Shown here: in pieces, positions 38,333-45,580 of the stretch | How positions within the stretch are numbered: the stretch's first letter is position 1 | Layout of the letters: each line of letters begins with the position of its first letter | Source: Verrucomicrobiota bacterium | GTDB taxonomy: Bacteria; Verrucomicrobiota; Verrucomicrobiia; Limisphaerales; UBA9464 | Assembly: GCA_017309115.1 (NCBI GenBank) | Contig: JAFLEF010000059.1 | Span: 1-46,233 of the forward strand | DNA: 46,233 bases | Reading direction: 5' to 3' | Position numbers and translations under genes: made by a program | The notes under the pieces: generated by a model | The model's database searches: none | What the model was told of the DNA's origin: nothing | What the model saw: only the letters and a program-made list of their open reading frames with translations

Positions 38333-38902
38333 TCACGGGACCGAAGACGGCGGGGAATTCTTGCTGGGCGGGACCAGTTTCCGGAGTTCGTAGCGCGTCC
38401 CCGAAGTCTCGAATCCCTTCGCGGTCTCGTCGTCCCCCAGCGTGGCCAGGGTCAAAGTCCCTTCCTCGATCTTGAAGAACGCCCGAACCACCTGGCCGAG
38501 ACTGTCCGCCTGCGACGGGGGACACTTCTGAATGGTGGCGTGCAACTGTTTCGGATTCTTGCCGGGCGGCAGGGTGAAAGTCGTCTCAAACCAAAAGTTC
38601 GTGTCCCGATGAAAATGAAGCGAGTCGCCGGTGATCGTGATGGTAATTCTAGGGCTCTTCGAATCGCCGACGAAGACTCCGTCCCAGACTCCCTGCAACG
38701 GTTGCAGTTCCGGAGAGGTAGCTGCCTCGACCACAGGTTTCAGGGTGACGGGCTCCTCCACGGCATTGGCGATGCGAGGTCCTATTAATGTTCCGACGAG
38801 CGCCAAGCCCAGGATGGCCAGCGGGTACGCCACAGGTCTGAGCCGCCTTCGAAAAGTTTCCGTCCCCGTCTCCGACGAGCCGCCGCTTGGTAAGTGGTCC
38901 AT
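38333..38902 (-). CDS. TIGR03067-type membrane-anchored protein
   Basis: 189 residues from ATG 38902 (MDHLPSGGSSE); the frame extends to 39097 but the added part has no coding character. One membrane segment (YPLAILGLALVGTLIGPRIA) precedes a lipocalin-like domain with LQGVWDGVF, ITITGDSLHF, TLPPGKNPKQLHATIQ and AFFKIEEGTLTLATLGDDETAKGFE. This matches the pattern of TIGR03067, a family of planctomycete/verrucomicrobial proteins of unknown function. The 245 bp upstream (38903-39147) hold nothing I recognise. Confidence 0.7.
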   Translation of the reverse strand: MDHLPSGGSSETGTETFRRRLRPVAYPLAILGLALVGTLIGPRIANAVEEPVTLKPVVEAATSPELQPLQGVWDGVFVGDSKSPRITITITGDSLHFHRDTNFWFETTFTLPPGKNPKQLHATIQKCPPSQADSLGQVVRAFFKIEEGTLTLATLGDDETAKGFETSGTRYELRKLVPPSKNSPPSSVP

Positions 38903-39147
38903 AATCAACTGAAAATCTATCCGATGAACGCCCACCTCACCGAATAACGAAAGCCCAAATTCCCGTATGGGCGGAGGTTCTCCTCTCCCGACCATATTCC
39001 TCCCCTCTTCCTCCTGCTTTCTTGTTTTCCAGATTCGCCCCTTCCCCGTCTCCGACCACGAATCACACCCAGAAACACGAATAGGAACGGGCCTCAAGAA
39101 TCATTCAAATGGGCATCGTGTCGCTTCCGTAGCGCCTGTTTGCCGAT

Positions 39148-39492
39148 CTAGCCTGCCATGTCCAGGTGCTCCCAAACCTGGTCGCTCTGGCGTGCTACCT
39201 GAAATAAATCTCGGCCCTCAAATGCAGCCCGAATCAAGCTCTCAGCAAAGTCAACATGCGCCTCGCACCTGTCCAATGCTGGTCTGGAAGTATCCAACAA
39301 CTCAACCTCGACACGGTCGTTTCGACGGCAAAACAACTGGAGACAAAGAGGAGACTCAAAGGTAACGCCCATAAAACCTCTACGAGCGTCGAGTCCGCGA
39401 AAAACCCCAAGTGCTATGTCCACTGTCGTCTCGATCGGCGCCTCCGACGACACATCGTCTCTGCCCTCAGAATGACCGTAGAAAATCTTCAT
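39148..39492 (-). CDS. Unknown small protein (first of the cassette region)
   Basis: 114 residues, no family recognised, no signal peptide or membrane span. It contains a Cys-rich stretch (PLCLQLFCRRNDRVEVELLD). It lies at the left edge of the cassette-like region, with the same strand and size as the others, but I find no clear attC-like palindrome immediately 3' of it, so its cassette origin is uncertain. Confidence 0.6.
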   Translation of the reverse strand: MKIFYGHSEGRDDVSSEAPIETTVDIALGVFRGLDARRGFMGVTFESPLCLQLFCRRNDRVEVELLDTSRPALDRCEAHVDFAESLIRAAFEGRDLFQVARQSDQVWEHLDMAG

Positions 39493-39514
39493 GGCGCGCG
39501 ATGTTTAAGGCGAA

Positions 39515-39596
39515 GGCAAAGGTCGACTTGTCCCTGGGCCAATCGATTTTTCTCTGAACAAATCGGCTGGCTCCCGTTCACAGGATCGTCTGTAAA
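39515..39596. repeat. Possible degenerate attC site
   Basis: CCAATCGATTT and AAATCGGCTGG form a stem around a ten-base loop near 39552-39583. Outside it, TTGTCCCTGGG and CCCGTTCACAGGA are partly complementary. It lies just 3' of the 39600-40055 gene, the expected attC place, but the outer core sites are poor. Confidence 0.3.
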
Positions 39597-39599
39597 CCC

Positions 39600-40055
39600 T
39601 CATGTCTTGGCCTTTTGGAAATGCGCCATGATTTGAGCGAAATCCTTGGCCGCTCCGTCGCCTGACTGCTGCTGCCAATGGACAAAACCATCTGCTCCTC
39701 GATGGATGATGCCGTAGAGATGTGATGTGCGGTCCGGCGCCGCTGTAATCACCGCCTCCGCCTTGGCTGCGGCATCCGCCGCGTCGAAGCCGAAGAACCT
39801 CGTGAACAGCGCCAGGCAAACGGCGTGTGCCTGTGGTGGACTCATCTTGTGCTGCATCGCAAGCGCGCTGATTCCACCAAAAGAGTAAACCGCAAGAATC
39901 TGTTTGGCCTGCGTGTCTCCGTGGAAATGCGCGTCTCCATAGTGCGACATGACGCCTAGCAAATACTCCTGCATCGTGGCGATGGACTCGGGGATACGCT
40001 CCGCTGGCGCTTCCAGAGGCGGCTTCTGTCCGAACAAACGATTGAGTAATCTCAT
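39600..40055 (-). CDS. Unknown cassette protein, possible immunity-type
   Basis: 151 residues, cytoplasmic. The text MSPPQAHAVCLALFTRFFGF and SHLYGIIHRGADGFVHWQQQ belongs to a recurring group of small proteins that I loosely associate with immunity-like proteins (Imm48-type), with low certainty. It is minus strand; the next attC-like site lies 18 bp beyond its start and belongs to the upstream cassette. Confidence 0.65.
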   Translation of the reverse strand: MRLLNRLFGQKPPLEAPAERIPESIATMQEYLLGVMSHYGDAHFHGDTQAKQILAVYSFGGISALAMQHKMSPPQAHAVCLALFTRFFGFDAADAAAKAEAVITAAPDRTSHLYGIIHRGADGFVHWQQQSGDGAAKDFAQIMAHFQKAKT

Positions 40056-40072
40056 AACGTGTAATGAGGGCT

Positions 40073-40163
40073 ACCAACGTGGCTGCTCAGTGACGCGCCA
40101 AAAATCGTGCCCGGAATGGAGCTGAGGCGCAATCGGCGCGTGCACTGTGCAGCCGCGTTAGGG
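40073..40163 (-). repeat. attC-like site 1
   Basis: The left arm AACGTGGCTGCTCAGTG plus ACGCGCC pairs with GGCGCGTGCACTGTGCAGCC plus GCGTT, with two mismatches and one unpaired extra base. The loop is ~35 bases and the outer ends are ACCAAC and GTTAGG. Extra unpaired bases in one arm are what orient attC recombination. It lies 3' of the 40169-40468 gene. Loop and inner arm are homologous to those at 41951-42040. Confidence 0.75.
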
Positions 40164-40168
40164 GGGCT

Positions 40169-40468
40169 TCAGGTGTGAACCGCCAAGATCCGCCCGGTGG
40201 CAATCACCCGAAATCCCTCCATCACGTCGAACGTGACGCCGACCTGCAAGCTGCTGTAGTCGCGCTGGGGGTGATACATCAGGGAGAAGACGAGCTCCGC
40301 CTCCTCGCCCGGCGCAACTGGTCCCGGACACTGGATTGCTCGGACCTGAAGCCGCTCGCTCTGACCCGAAACCACGAAGTCGGGGCAATAGTCTTCTGTG
40401 AAAGGTGCATTCCGTCCCCCGGCTCCGTAGGGCTTCATCTGAATGCGAGTAAGAACGGATGCCTTCAT
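40169..40468 (-). CDS. EF-Tu-barrel-like small protein
   Basis: 99 residues. YGAGGRNAPFTEDYCPDFVV, PGPVAPGEEAELVFSLMYHP and VTFDVMEGFRVIATGRIL follow the pattern of the C-terminal beta-barrel of EF-Tu as a stand-alone domain, a type often seen among small hypothetical proteins. No GTPase part. Its ATG overlaps the stop of the upstream gene by 4 bp (ATGA), so the cassette carries two coupled genes. Confidence 0.68.
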   Translation of the reverse strand: MKASVLTRIQMKPYGAGGRNAPFTEDYCPDFVVSGQSERLQVRAIQCPGPVAPGEEAELVFSLMYHPQRDYSSLQVGVTFDVMEGFRVIATGRILAVHT

Positions 40469-40854
40469 GGCGGTGCGACGTAAGCCTTCCGTGCCCAGAA
40501 CTCAAGATCAACCTCCGGCCAATCCTCTCGGAAAAGCGTGAACAAAACCCAATGGTCGCCGCCGTCGGGATACGCCGCCGCTCCACTGGCGAGCGCACGA
40601 GTCTTCATGCGCTCATCGAGGCGGAAACAGATCGTGTTCATCTCGACGGCGAATGCAACAATCACACCCTTTGTGGAGGCAACCACATAGAGATACTGCT
40701 GCGAATCCGGACAGAACACCTGAACATCTCCCAGCGGTTCAAACGCAGTGGTCAAGGCCTCGGCCACATCAGAATGAGCGGATAGGCCCTCAAGGCACTT
40801 CAGCACTTGCTCATTAATGCTCGTATCCAGCTCCGGTGGGATGTAGCGGCTCAT
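40465..40854 (-). CDS. Unknown protein, first gene of a two-gene cassette
   Basis: 129 residues from ATG 40854 (MSRYIPPELD); the longer frame runs back through the attC-like site and is not used. No family recognised; it has a region VQVFCPDSQQYLYVVASTKG and a Trp-rich end (HWVLFTLFREDWPEVDLEFW). Cytoplasmic. It is coupled to the EF-Tu-like gene downstream. Confidence 0.68.
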   Translation of the reverse strand: MSRYIPPELDTSINEQVLKCLEGLSAHSDVAEALTTAFEPLGDVQVFCPDSQQYLYVVASTKGVIVAFAVEMNTICFRLDERMKTRALASGAAAYPDGGDHWVLFTLFREDWPEVDLEFWARKAYVAPP

Positions 40855-41339
40855 GATTTGACGCCGAACGAATCGTTCACCGATGGCGGCCCGCCACCGG
40901 CACCCGGATTGCCAAGAGGCTCCGCCGGGCCATTCGGTGGAGCGCCGGGTTCGGAAGTCCGGATGTAACCTGTGATGCTGTCGATCCGGACACCCATGCA
41001 CTCCCCTCGAATGGCTGTTGTGTCCGAAAGAAAACTGAAACGAAGCCGATGTTCAGCGATGTGCTCCAGCGTGAACACGCCAACCATCTTCGTCGCCCAC
41101 CCTTCAACCGAAAGTGTGCGAATTCCCCAAAGAGCGAGATCAATCTCCGCAGCATTCGCACCCACTGGCCAACGCTTGCTGGGCATGTCCGGAAACGGTC
41201 TGAGGTAGGCCAACAAATGAAGGACCGGGCCATCGTCATAAAGCTTCACGCCATGAAGTTCCATGTGGTCAAGCGCGGGCCTGCCCGAGTAGTAACCCCC
41301 GACTACCTTTGGATTGATTGTCAGATCATACCACGGCAT
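40851..41339 (-). CDS. Unknown cassette protein with attC-encoded C-terminus
   Basis: 162 residues from ATG 41339 (MPWYDLTINPK). No family recognised; LHLLAYLRPFPDMPSK and GVFTLEHIAEHRLRFSFLS look like a compact alpha/beta domain. From about residue 130 on (EPGAPPNGPAEPL...), the frame runs through the attC-like palindrome and stops at 40851, so the tail is probably recombination-site sequence rather than functional protein. Confidence 0.62.
   Translation of the reverse strand: MPWYDLTINPKVVGGYYSGRPALDHMELHGVKLYDDGPVLHLLAYLRPFPDMPSKRWPVGANAAEIDLALWGIRTLSVEGWATKMVGVFTLEHIAEHRLRFSFLSDTTAIRGECMGVRIDSITGYIRTSEPGAPPNGPAEPLGNPGAGGGPPSVNDSFGVKS
40863..40955 (-). repeat. attC-like site 2
   Basis: Outer ends are GCCGAAC (40863-40869) and GTTCGGA (40949-40955). 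Inner arms CACCGATGGCGG and CCGGGCCATTCGGTGG pair with an extra unpaired base (CACCGA-TGGC against CACCGAATGGC). It lies inside the 3' end of the 40851-41339 gene. Confidence 0.72.
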
Positions 41340-41354
41340 ACGTCTGATCATTCG

Positions 41355-41410
41355 GCCGAACGCCAGAGGTGAGCAACCGCCGCCGACAAAGAAGGCGGAG
41401 CGCACGAGGC
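41355..41410 (-). repeat. Weak attC-like site 3
   Basis: A GCCGAAC at 41355-41361 begins a short palindrome in which ACCGCCGCC faces GGCGGAGCGC; the outer right core is not recognisable. It lies in the expected place, 3' of the 41416-41937 gene. Confidence 0.4.
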
Positions 41411-41415
41411 TCTCT

Positions 41416-41937
41416 TCAACTACCCCCCTTCATTGAGCGGAGTACCAGGGCGGCGGTTCGTCGCGCCCGGATCGTTGGGCTCTTTCGAAACCACGACACG
41501 ATCATATCCGAGAAGGACGATACCAACCAGTAAATGGAGAAGCCGCCAGTGAAAAAGGCGGCGAGAGCAAATGCGACGCCCATGTGAACAAAGGGTGGCG
41601 GCGGCACTCGCAGAAACAACGCCGAGAAAAACAAGAGACAGCCCGCGAAGAAAGGGAGCGGCGGAAGCCAAACCGGCATGCGCGAACGCCGACGCCAAAA
41701 CTCGAAGCCAAGACAAAGCGGGACATAAACAAGCAACGTGGTGGCGACACCAAGAAACACGGAAAGAACCGGAACGATAACGAAGTTGAGCGGGCCGCCC
41801 ATGTCTCCATAAAAGGCGACGCCAACAACGACCAGAACGCCATAGGCAATGACTGGACCTGCGGCAACAAACACGGCGCTACAAGCAGCAGCGAAAAGAT
41901 GCCGGCCTGTAAAGAATGCTGCCTCAGTAAACTTCAT
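41416..41937 (-). CDS. Small polytopic membrane protein
   Basis: 173 residues from ATG 41937 (MKFTEAAFFTG). Four hydrophobic segments are visible: AACSAVFVAAGPVIAYGVLV, FVIVPVLSVFLGVATTLLVY, LPFFAGCLLFFSALFL and VAFALAAFFTGGFSIYWLV. The C-terminus is basic (FRKSPTIRARRTA), suggesting it faces the cytoplasm. No family recognised. Confidence 0.65.
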   Translation of the reverse strand: MKFTEAAFFTGRHLFAAACSAVFVAAGPVIAYGVLVVVGVAFYGDMGGPLNFVIVPVLSVFLGVATTLLVYVPLCLGFEFWRRRSRMPVWLPPLPFFAGCLLFFSALFLRVPPPPFVHMGVAFALAAFFTGGFSIYWLVSSFSDMIVSWFRKSPTIRARRTAALVLRSMKGGS

Positions 41938-41950
41938 TGTCAGTCTTCCA

Positions 41951-42040
41951 CTCAACTTCGCTACTCAGTGACGCGCCGAGAATCGTGCCCAGAATGGAAC
42001 CGAGGCGCAATCGGCGCGTTCACTGGAGCAACCGGGTGGG
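41951..42040 (-). repeat. attC-like site 4
   Basis: CTACTCAGTG-ACGCGCC pairs with GGCGCGTTCACTGGAGCA with one extra unpaired base. The ~35-base loop is nearly the same as in site 1 (AATCGTGCCC-GAATGGA). It overlaps the 3' end of the 41961-42440 gene. Confidence 0.72.
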
Positions 42041-42440
42041 CATACGTCGTCCTCACTTTCTTCTTCTTGTCTGCTTCCAAAGCTCTCTGAAATCTCTCGG
42101 TCTGTCGCGTAGTCAACTGCGCGCGCTTCAACAGTCGAGTCAGCTTGGTGCGGATATACTGCGAACGAAAGAAATAGGGCCGAACCTCAAGAAAGGCCAC
42201 CGCGTCCTCAATAGCACGACTGTCTCCAGCCTGAATCTTCTTCAGAGCAGACGAGTAGCCGCCGGGAAAGGCCAGTGCATCATACTGGCCGTGGAACTCA
42301 GCACACGCCCTCGACCACTCTGAGCGGGCCTCGGGACTGCTGTCTCGCCGCTTGACAGTGTCATGGATACGCTCGTGCAACTCGGTAACGCGCTTGGCGT
42401 TCTCCTGAATGATGCTACGAGGCTCAAGCTTATGTTTCAC
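41961..42440 (-). CDS. Unknown helical cassette protein
   Basis: 159 residues from GTG 42440 (VKHKLEPRS, initiating Met); the longer ORF to 42530 is attC sequence. Strongly helical and charged (ENAKRVTELHERIHDTVKRR; KLTRLLKRAQLTTRQTERFQ). No family recognised. The last ~20 residues (APVNAPIAPRFHSGHDSRR) are encoded by the attC-like site. Confidence 0.62.
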   Translation of the reverse strand: MKHKLEPRSIIQENAKRVTELHERIHDTVKRRDSSPEARSEWSRACAEFHGQYDALAFPGGYSSALKKIQAGDSRAIEDAVAFLEVRPYFFRSQYIRTKLTRLLKRAQLTTRQTERFQRALEADKKKKVRTTYAHPVAPVNAPIAPRFHSGHDSRRVTE

Positions 42441-42454
42441 GGTGGTGCAAGTAT

Positions 42455-42575
42455 GCCTAGAGCTCGCCGACCGCCGCCGGACGCGGACGCCGGCAGCGAG
42501 TCCGGTGTCCGATGAACCAGTCCGACCCAAGTCAATACGGGCACCGGCGGTTCGGGTGGAGCGATCGTGTTATGA
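42455..42575 (-). repeat. attC-like site 5
   Basis: CTCGCCGACCGCCGCCGG faces CCGGCGGTTCGGGTGGAG with one unpaired base. The inner GCCGG and CCGGT can also pair. The outer right end is GTTATGA. This is the most common subtype here, also at sites 6, 7, 9, 10 and 11. Confidence 0.7.
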
Positions 42576-43031
42576 GACGTCGAAAACACTCAAAGTATCA
42601 AAAAACTTTCGGTTCTGGTCTGGAATAGAAACCAATTTCTTGCCCTTCAGCGACTCAGCAAGTCGTGCACCTTGCTTTAACGTTTCTTGAAACGTCCTGC
42701 GCACCCAATACGTCTCGAACGTGAAATTCAGCTGTGGGCTGGCATCCAAATCCCTGAAACTGAGCCGATCATTCAGATGTTCAACCCTGATGCCCTTGAA
42801 ACGCCCTGCACATCCGGGAGCGCCGCAGTCGCACGTCCAGATGAAAAACTCCCCGGGTGAATCCAATGCCTTCTCCAACTCTACCAGATCTGTAGGCAGG
42901 CCGACTCCAACACTTCCATTGATCAAAAGATCAACCTGCAAGCAGAAATAATCCTCGTCTTCCTCAGGAACGACGTAAACCCGCAGGTCAAAAGAGTCCG
43001 TTTGTCTCTTTGAGCTACGGAACAGTTTCAT
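42570..43031 (-). CDS. Unknown cassette protein
   Basis: 153 residues. No family recognised. A CDCGAPGCAGRF stretch with three Cys could bind metal; the text FFIWTCDCGAPGCAGRFKGI resembles a small-protein motif seen near acidic beta-rich domains. It starts next to attC-like site 6 and its stop overlaps site 5. Confidence 0.7.
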   Translation of the reverse strand: MKLFRSSKRQTDSFDLRVYVVPEEDEDYFCLQVDLLINGSVGVGLPTDLVELEKALDSPGEFFIWTCDCGAPGCAGRFKGIRVEHLNDRLSFRDLDASPQLNFTFETYWVRRTFQETLKQGARLAESLKGKKLVSIPDQNRKFFDTLSVFDVS

Positions 43032-43138
43032 AACGATACGGGTGACCGACCGCCGCTGACCTCACGGGGCCTCAAATCCTCTTCGGCGGTAACGAAACGG
43101 CGACGCCGGGCGGCGGTTCGGTCGAGTGGAGGTTCGGC
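43027..43138 (-). repeat. attC-like site 6
   Basis: GTGACCGACCGCCG faces CGGCGGTTCGGTC with an extra unpaired A (GACCGA-CCGCCG against GACCGAACCGCCG). The outer right end is GTTCGGC (43132-43138). It lies 3' of the metallophosphoesterase gene. Confidence 0.75.
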
Positions 43139-43144
43139 GAACAC

Positions 43145-43684
43145 TCACTGAATCTCCAATCGTTTCTGTCCATAAACTCCGATGACTCTCGTGGTGCCGA
43201 GTCGTGTCTCTTGGTCAACGTGCTGGTGTCCGTGGATGAACAAGCACGGTCGTGCTCGCTCGATGTAGCGCGTGAATGCCTCAAAGCCGAAGTGAACGTC
43301 GTCGTCCCGGTCATGGATGTGTCGTGGTGAGTTGTGGGCGACGAAGACATCGACGGCGGGAAAGGCAGACAGCGAACTCTCGACTTCTGACTGATCGTAG
43401 AGGTAGTGACCTCGTGGCTTGTATCGCCACGACCCGTGGAAGCCGCCGAAGCGCGTACCGCCAATGGCATATGTGGTAAGGTGCAGATCAACGATCGGCG
43501 GCGGAAACGGTCCCCCGCCGTCGTGATTGCCTTTGACGGCCAACACGTGAGCACAGCCGACTGTCCGCGCGGCGATCAATATGACGGCGTCGGAAATGTC
43601 GCCGCACGACACGAGAACGTCGGCAGGCACACTTTGGATTCGGTTTCGGACGGAATCGTCGTCAGATAGCACGAGGAGTGTCAT
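43145..43684 (-). CDS. Calcineurin-like metallophosphoesterase, intact copy
   Basis: 179 residues. Metal motifs are VSCGDISDA, VKGNHDGGGP, VFVAHNSPRHIHD and LFIHGHQH. The usual first motif D-x-H appears as LSDDDS, so the His is replaced by Asp. It would hydrolyse a phosphoester using two metals; the substrate is unknown. A 5'-truncated near-identical copy lies at 45581-45958. Confidence 0.85.
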   Translation of the reverse strand: MTLLVLSDDDSVRNRIQSVPADVLVSCGDISDAVILIAARTVGCAHVLAVKGNHDGGGPFPPPIVDLHLTTYAIGGTRFGGFHGSWRYKPRGHYLYDQSEVESSLSAFPAVDVFVAHNSPRHIHDRDDDVHFGFEAFTRYIERARPCLFIHGHQHVDQETRLGTTRVIGVYGQKRLEIQ

Positions 43685-43687
43685 GGC

Positions 43688-43806
43688 TGCCTAGCCGTCA
43701 AGGCCCACGGACCGCCGCTGGAATCGTGGACTGGCAGCGAATCCAGGTACCGATGAGCGGGCATTCCCGATCTCGAAACGGGAAGTGGTTTGCTGAAAAC
43801 GATCTT
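43688..43806 (-). repeat. attC-like site 7
   Basis: CACGGACCGCCGCTGGAATC, GGCAGCGAATCCAGG and a degenerate right arm. It is clearly a relative of sites 5 and 9, but the outer right core has decayed (TGGTTTGCTG). It lies 3' of the 43826-44266 gene. Confidence 0.6.
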
Positions 43807-43825
43807 GATCGAAGGGGTCGAAGAA

Positions 43826-44266
43826 CTATTTGGGTGCATAGTCAGCAAGGCGGATCCGATAAAGTTTGTCACGGTACTCGAACTGAATTGTTACTCCGGC
43901 AATCGAGGCCTCACCAACCCGGAGACGAACTCCACGAACCCACTCGACCTGTTTTGGAGTGCTCTCGCTATCCCGGGGAAAACGAGTAAGGCCCATGAAT
44001 GGGATTGAAAGACCCGTTGGAGCAGAGAAATCGTCTTGTGGGGAGAAAACGCTTATCGTCGTAAGACTTTCTAGGGTGCTATCAGATGGAATAACGAAAT
44101 CCACAATGAACGTCCGGTTGTGTTTTCTGACGGCAATCGAGAAATCGAGTCCCAGTTCCTTCTGGTTCTTTGGGGTAACGTTGATCGAATCCGTACGGGC
44201 AAAGCAGGGTAACGCGAGGAAGAGGAATAGACTCGAAATGACGAAGATCGAGTTAAACGATTTCAT
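43826..44266 (-). CDS. Unknown secreted cassette protein
   Basis: 146 residues from ATG 44266 (MKSFNSIFVIS); the longer frame to 44401 is attC sequence. A good signal peptide (FVISSLFLFLALPCFA) suggests export. The mature part is beta-rich (NRTFIVDFVIPSDSTLESLT; VTIQFEYRDKLYRIRLADY). No family recognised. Confidence 0.68.
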   Translation of the reverse strand: MKSFNSIFVISSLFLFLALPCFARTDSINVTPKNQKELGLDFSIAVRKHNRTFIVDFVIPSDSTLESLTTISVFSPQDDFSAPTGLSIPFMGLTRFPRDSESTPKQVEWVRGVRLRVGEASIAGVTIQFEYRDKLYRIRLADYAPK

Positions 44267-44282
44267 GGTCGCGAGGGGAGCT

Positions 44283-44387
44283 GTCGAACGCAAAGCCGAC
44301 CGATGAGGAAGAGCGCGCCAAGGATGGCCGAACTGGAGCGCGAGGCTGGCCGCGCTCCTCGTCATTCGGTCAAGCGTCTTGTTCGCC
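44283..44387 (-). repeat. attC-like site 8
   Basis: Outer ends are GTCGAAC (44283-44289) and GTTCGCC (44381-44387). Inner arms GACCGATGAGGAAGAGCGCG and CGCGCTCCTCGTCATTCGGTC pair with extra unpaired bases in the right arm. It differs in sequence from the other sites but has the same layout. It lies 3' of the 44398-44709 gene. Confidence 0.72.
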
Positions 44388-44397
44388 GTCCTCTGGC

Positions 44398-44709
44398 TCA
44401 TGAACTCTCCTTCGCCGCCTGCACAAATCTCTGGCGAAGATGCGGAAGCCGGTCATGCAACTCCATCGTCTCGGCAGCTCTCTCAAGATTCCGCCAAAGA
44501 CCTCCTCGACACGGCACCAGATCGCCGAGCTCCTGCAGCGTGTCCAGAGCAAGCTCAAGCTCGTTGTGACCGAGATAGGATCTGTAGTCGGTGAGCAGGC
44601 GCTCATACTCTGCCGCGACATCCGCCGGCGGTTCCGGGAGCAATCCACGAGCGTGCTCCAAGTGAGCCTCCGTAACCTTCCACCGCTTCCATAGCTCGGG
44701 GGGTGTCAT
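44398..44709 (-). CDS. Unknown helical cassette protein, immunity-like
   Basis: 103 residues from ATG 44709 (MTPPELWKRW); the frame reaches 44730 but that part lies in the attC-like site. All helical. The segment YRSYLGHNELELALDTLQEL resembles a recurrent small-protein type often found in polymorphic-toxin immunity settings, which is a weak inference. Confidence 0.65.
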   Translation of the reverse strand: MTPPELWKRWKVTEAHLEHARGLLPEPPADVAAEYERLLTDYRSYLGHNELELALDTLQELGDLVPCRGGLWRNLERAAETMELHDRLPHLRQRFVQAAKESS

Positions 44710-44716
44710 ACTTTCA

Positions 44717-44847
44717 GCGTCAAAGCTCACCGACCGCCGCTGGAACCGGGTGCTGGCAGCGAATCCAGCGTCCCACCGACCAGCGCGCCCGAAGTCGAAA
44801 CGGGGAGCGGTAGTTCGGGTGCACAGATCTTGTTCGGCGACGTTGGG
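44717..44847 (-). repeat. attC-like site 9
   Basis: GCTCACCGACCGCCGCTGG faces AGCGGTAGTTCGGGTGC. The inner GCTGG and CCAGC pair. The right end has GTTCGGC (44831-44837) and then GTTGGGT (44841-44847), the latter fitting the GTTRRRY core exactly. The stop of the next gene falls right at its edge. Confidence 0.78.
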
Positions 44848-45186
44848 TTAGAGTATGGCATCGCGAACCTCTGGTGACACGAAGACCTTGCTGCCAACCG
44901 GAACCTCATCGGCTGTCCTGTCCGTGAGCCAAACAGTGATCCGCCAGCGCTCGTCTATGGAGACGTTTGGATCGGGGATGTTCAGGTGCGTCATGCTGAT
45001 TTTCGCGGTGGCCTCTAATTCAGGTTTGTCAGGGCGGACAACAATCACAGGCTCAGTCCGCTCAGTCCAGGGTTGTCTGTTCCAGTCTCCCGGGATTGGA
45101 AACGCGGGATGGAGAACCAGCATTTGGGTTCCCGGTCGCGTGAGCCAGATGGTGTCTTCAACCGTGAGTATTAGGACACGCGTCAT
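44848..45186 (-). CDS. Unknown small cassette protein
   Basis: 112 residues, beta-rich, Trp-containing (PGDWNRQPWTERTEPVIVV; DERWRITVWLTDRTADEVP). No family recognised, no leader. It starts 6 bp from attC-like site 10 and ends one base past site 9, the tight packing typical of cassettes. Confidence 0.65.
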   Translation of the reverse strand: MTRVLILTVEDTIWLTRPGTQMLVLHPAFPIPGDWNRQPWTERTEPVIVVRPDKPELEATAKISMTHLNIPDPNVSIDERWRITVWLTDRTADEVPVGSKVFVSPEVRDAIL

Positions 45187-45191
45187 ATGTC

Positions 45192-45285
45192 GCCGAACGG
45201 GCAGAGCTCACCGACCACCGCCGGAATCGGGCGCAGGCAGCGAATCCGGCGTCCGATGAACCGGTGGGTGGTGGGTGCGAACTAA
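45192..45285 (-). repeat. attC-like site 10
   Basis: GCCGAAC at 45192-45198, then AGAGCTCACCGACCACCGCCGG, GGCAGCGAATCCGGC and a shortened right arm (GTGGGTGCGAAC). The inner GCCGG and CCGGC pair, a compensated change relative to GCTGG and CCAGC in site 9. Confidence 0.65.
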
Positions 45286-45442
45286 AAGGGAGCATTCGTC
45301 GGAGTGCAGCGGAGCTAACTCATCGAGCCAGGTGGACAGCCGTTTTCCAGCGTACCTTGGCTGGCCATCTCTGGAGGCCACCAATAGCACTCCACCGAGC
45401 AGAGTGATGAGCGCGACGCCGCCGGCGAGTTGCCATTTGTCA
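45208..45442 (-). pseudogene. Cassette gene without a proper start (membrane-anchored fragment)
   Basis: The open frame reads WQLAGGVALITLLGGVLLVA, a membrane helix, then QPRYAGKRLSTWLDELAPLH and an attC-encoded tail. I recall the helix followed by Y-x-GKxLSxWL as the opening of Verrucomicrobia HEAT-repeat proteins, so this looks like the N-terminal end only. The only ATG at the expected place (45443) is in another frame, and the coding frame has none until after the helix. Truncated or frameshifted is the best call. Confidence 0.5.
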
Positions 45443-45446
45443 TTGC

Positions 45447-45574
45447 GCCGAACGATCAGAGCTCACCGACCGCCGCCGGAGCCAGGCGCTGGCAGCGAAT
45501 CCAGCGTCCGATGAACTGCGGCGCCCGAACTTGAAACGCGCGGCGGAGGTTCGTGTGGAGTGATCTTGTTCGGC
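45447..45574 (-). repeat. attC-like site 11 (best preserved)
   Basis: Outer ends GCCGAAC (45447-45453) and GTTCGGC (45568-45574) are exact complements, and next to them GATCA (left) faces TGATC (right). Inner arms CACCGACCGCCGCC and GCGGCGGAGGTTCGTGTG pair imperfectly with extra bases. Total 128 bp, in the attC size range. It lies 3' of the truncated metallophosphoesterase copy. Confidence 0.8.
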
Positions 45575-45580
45575 GAGCAC

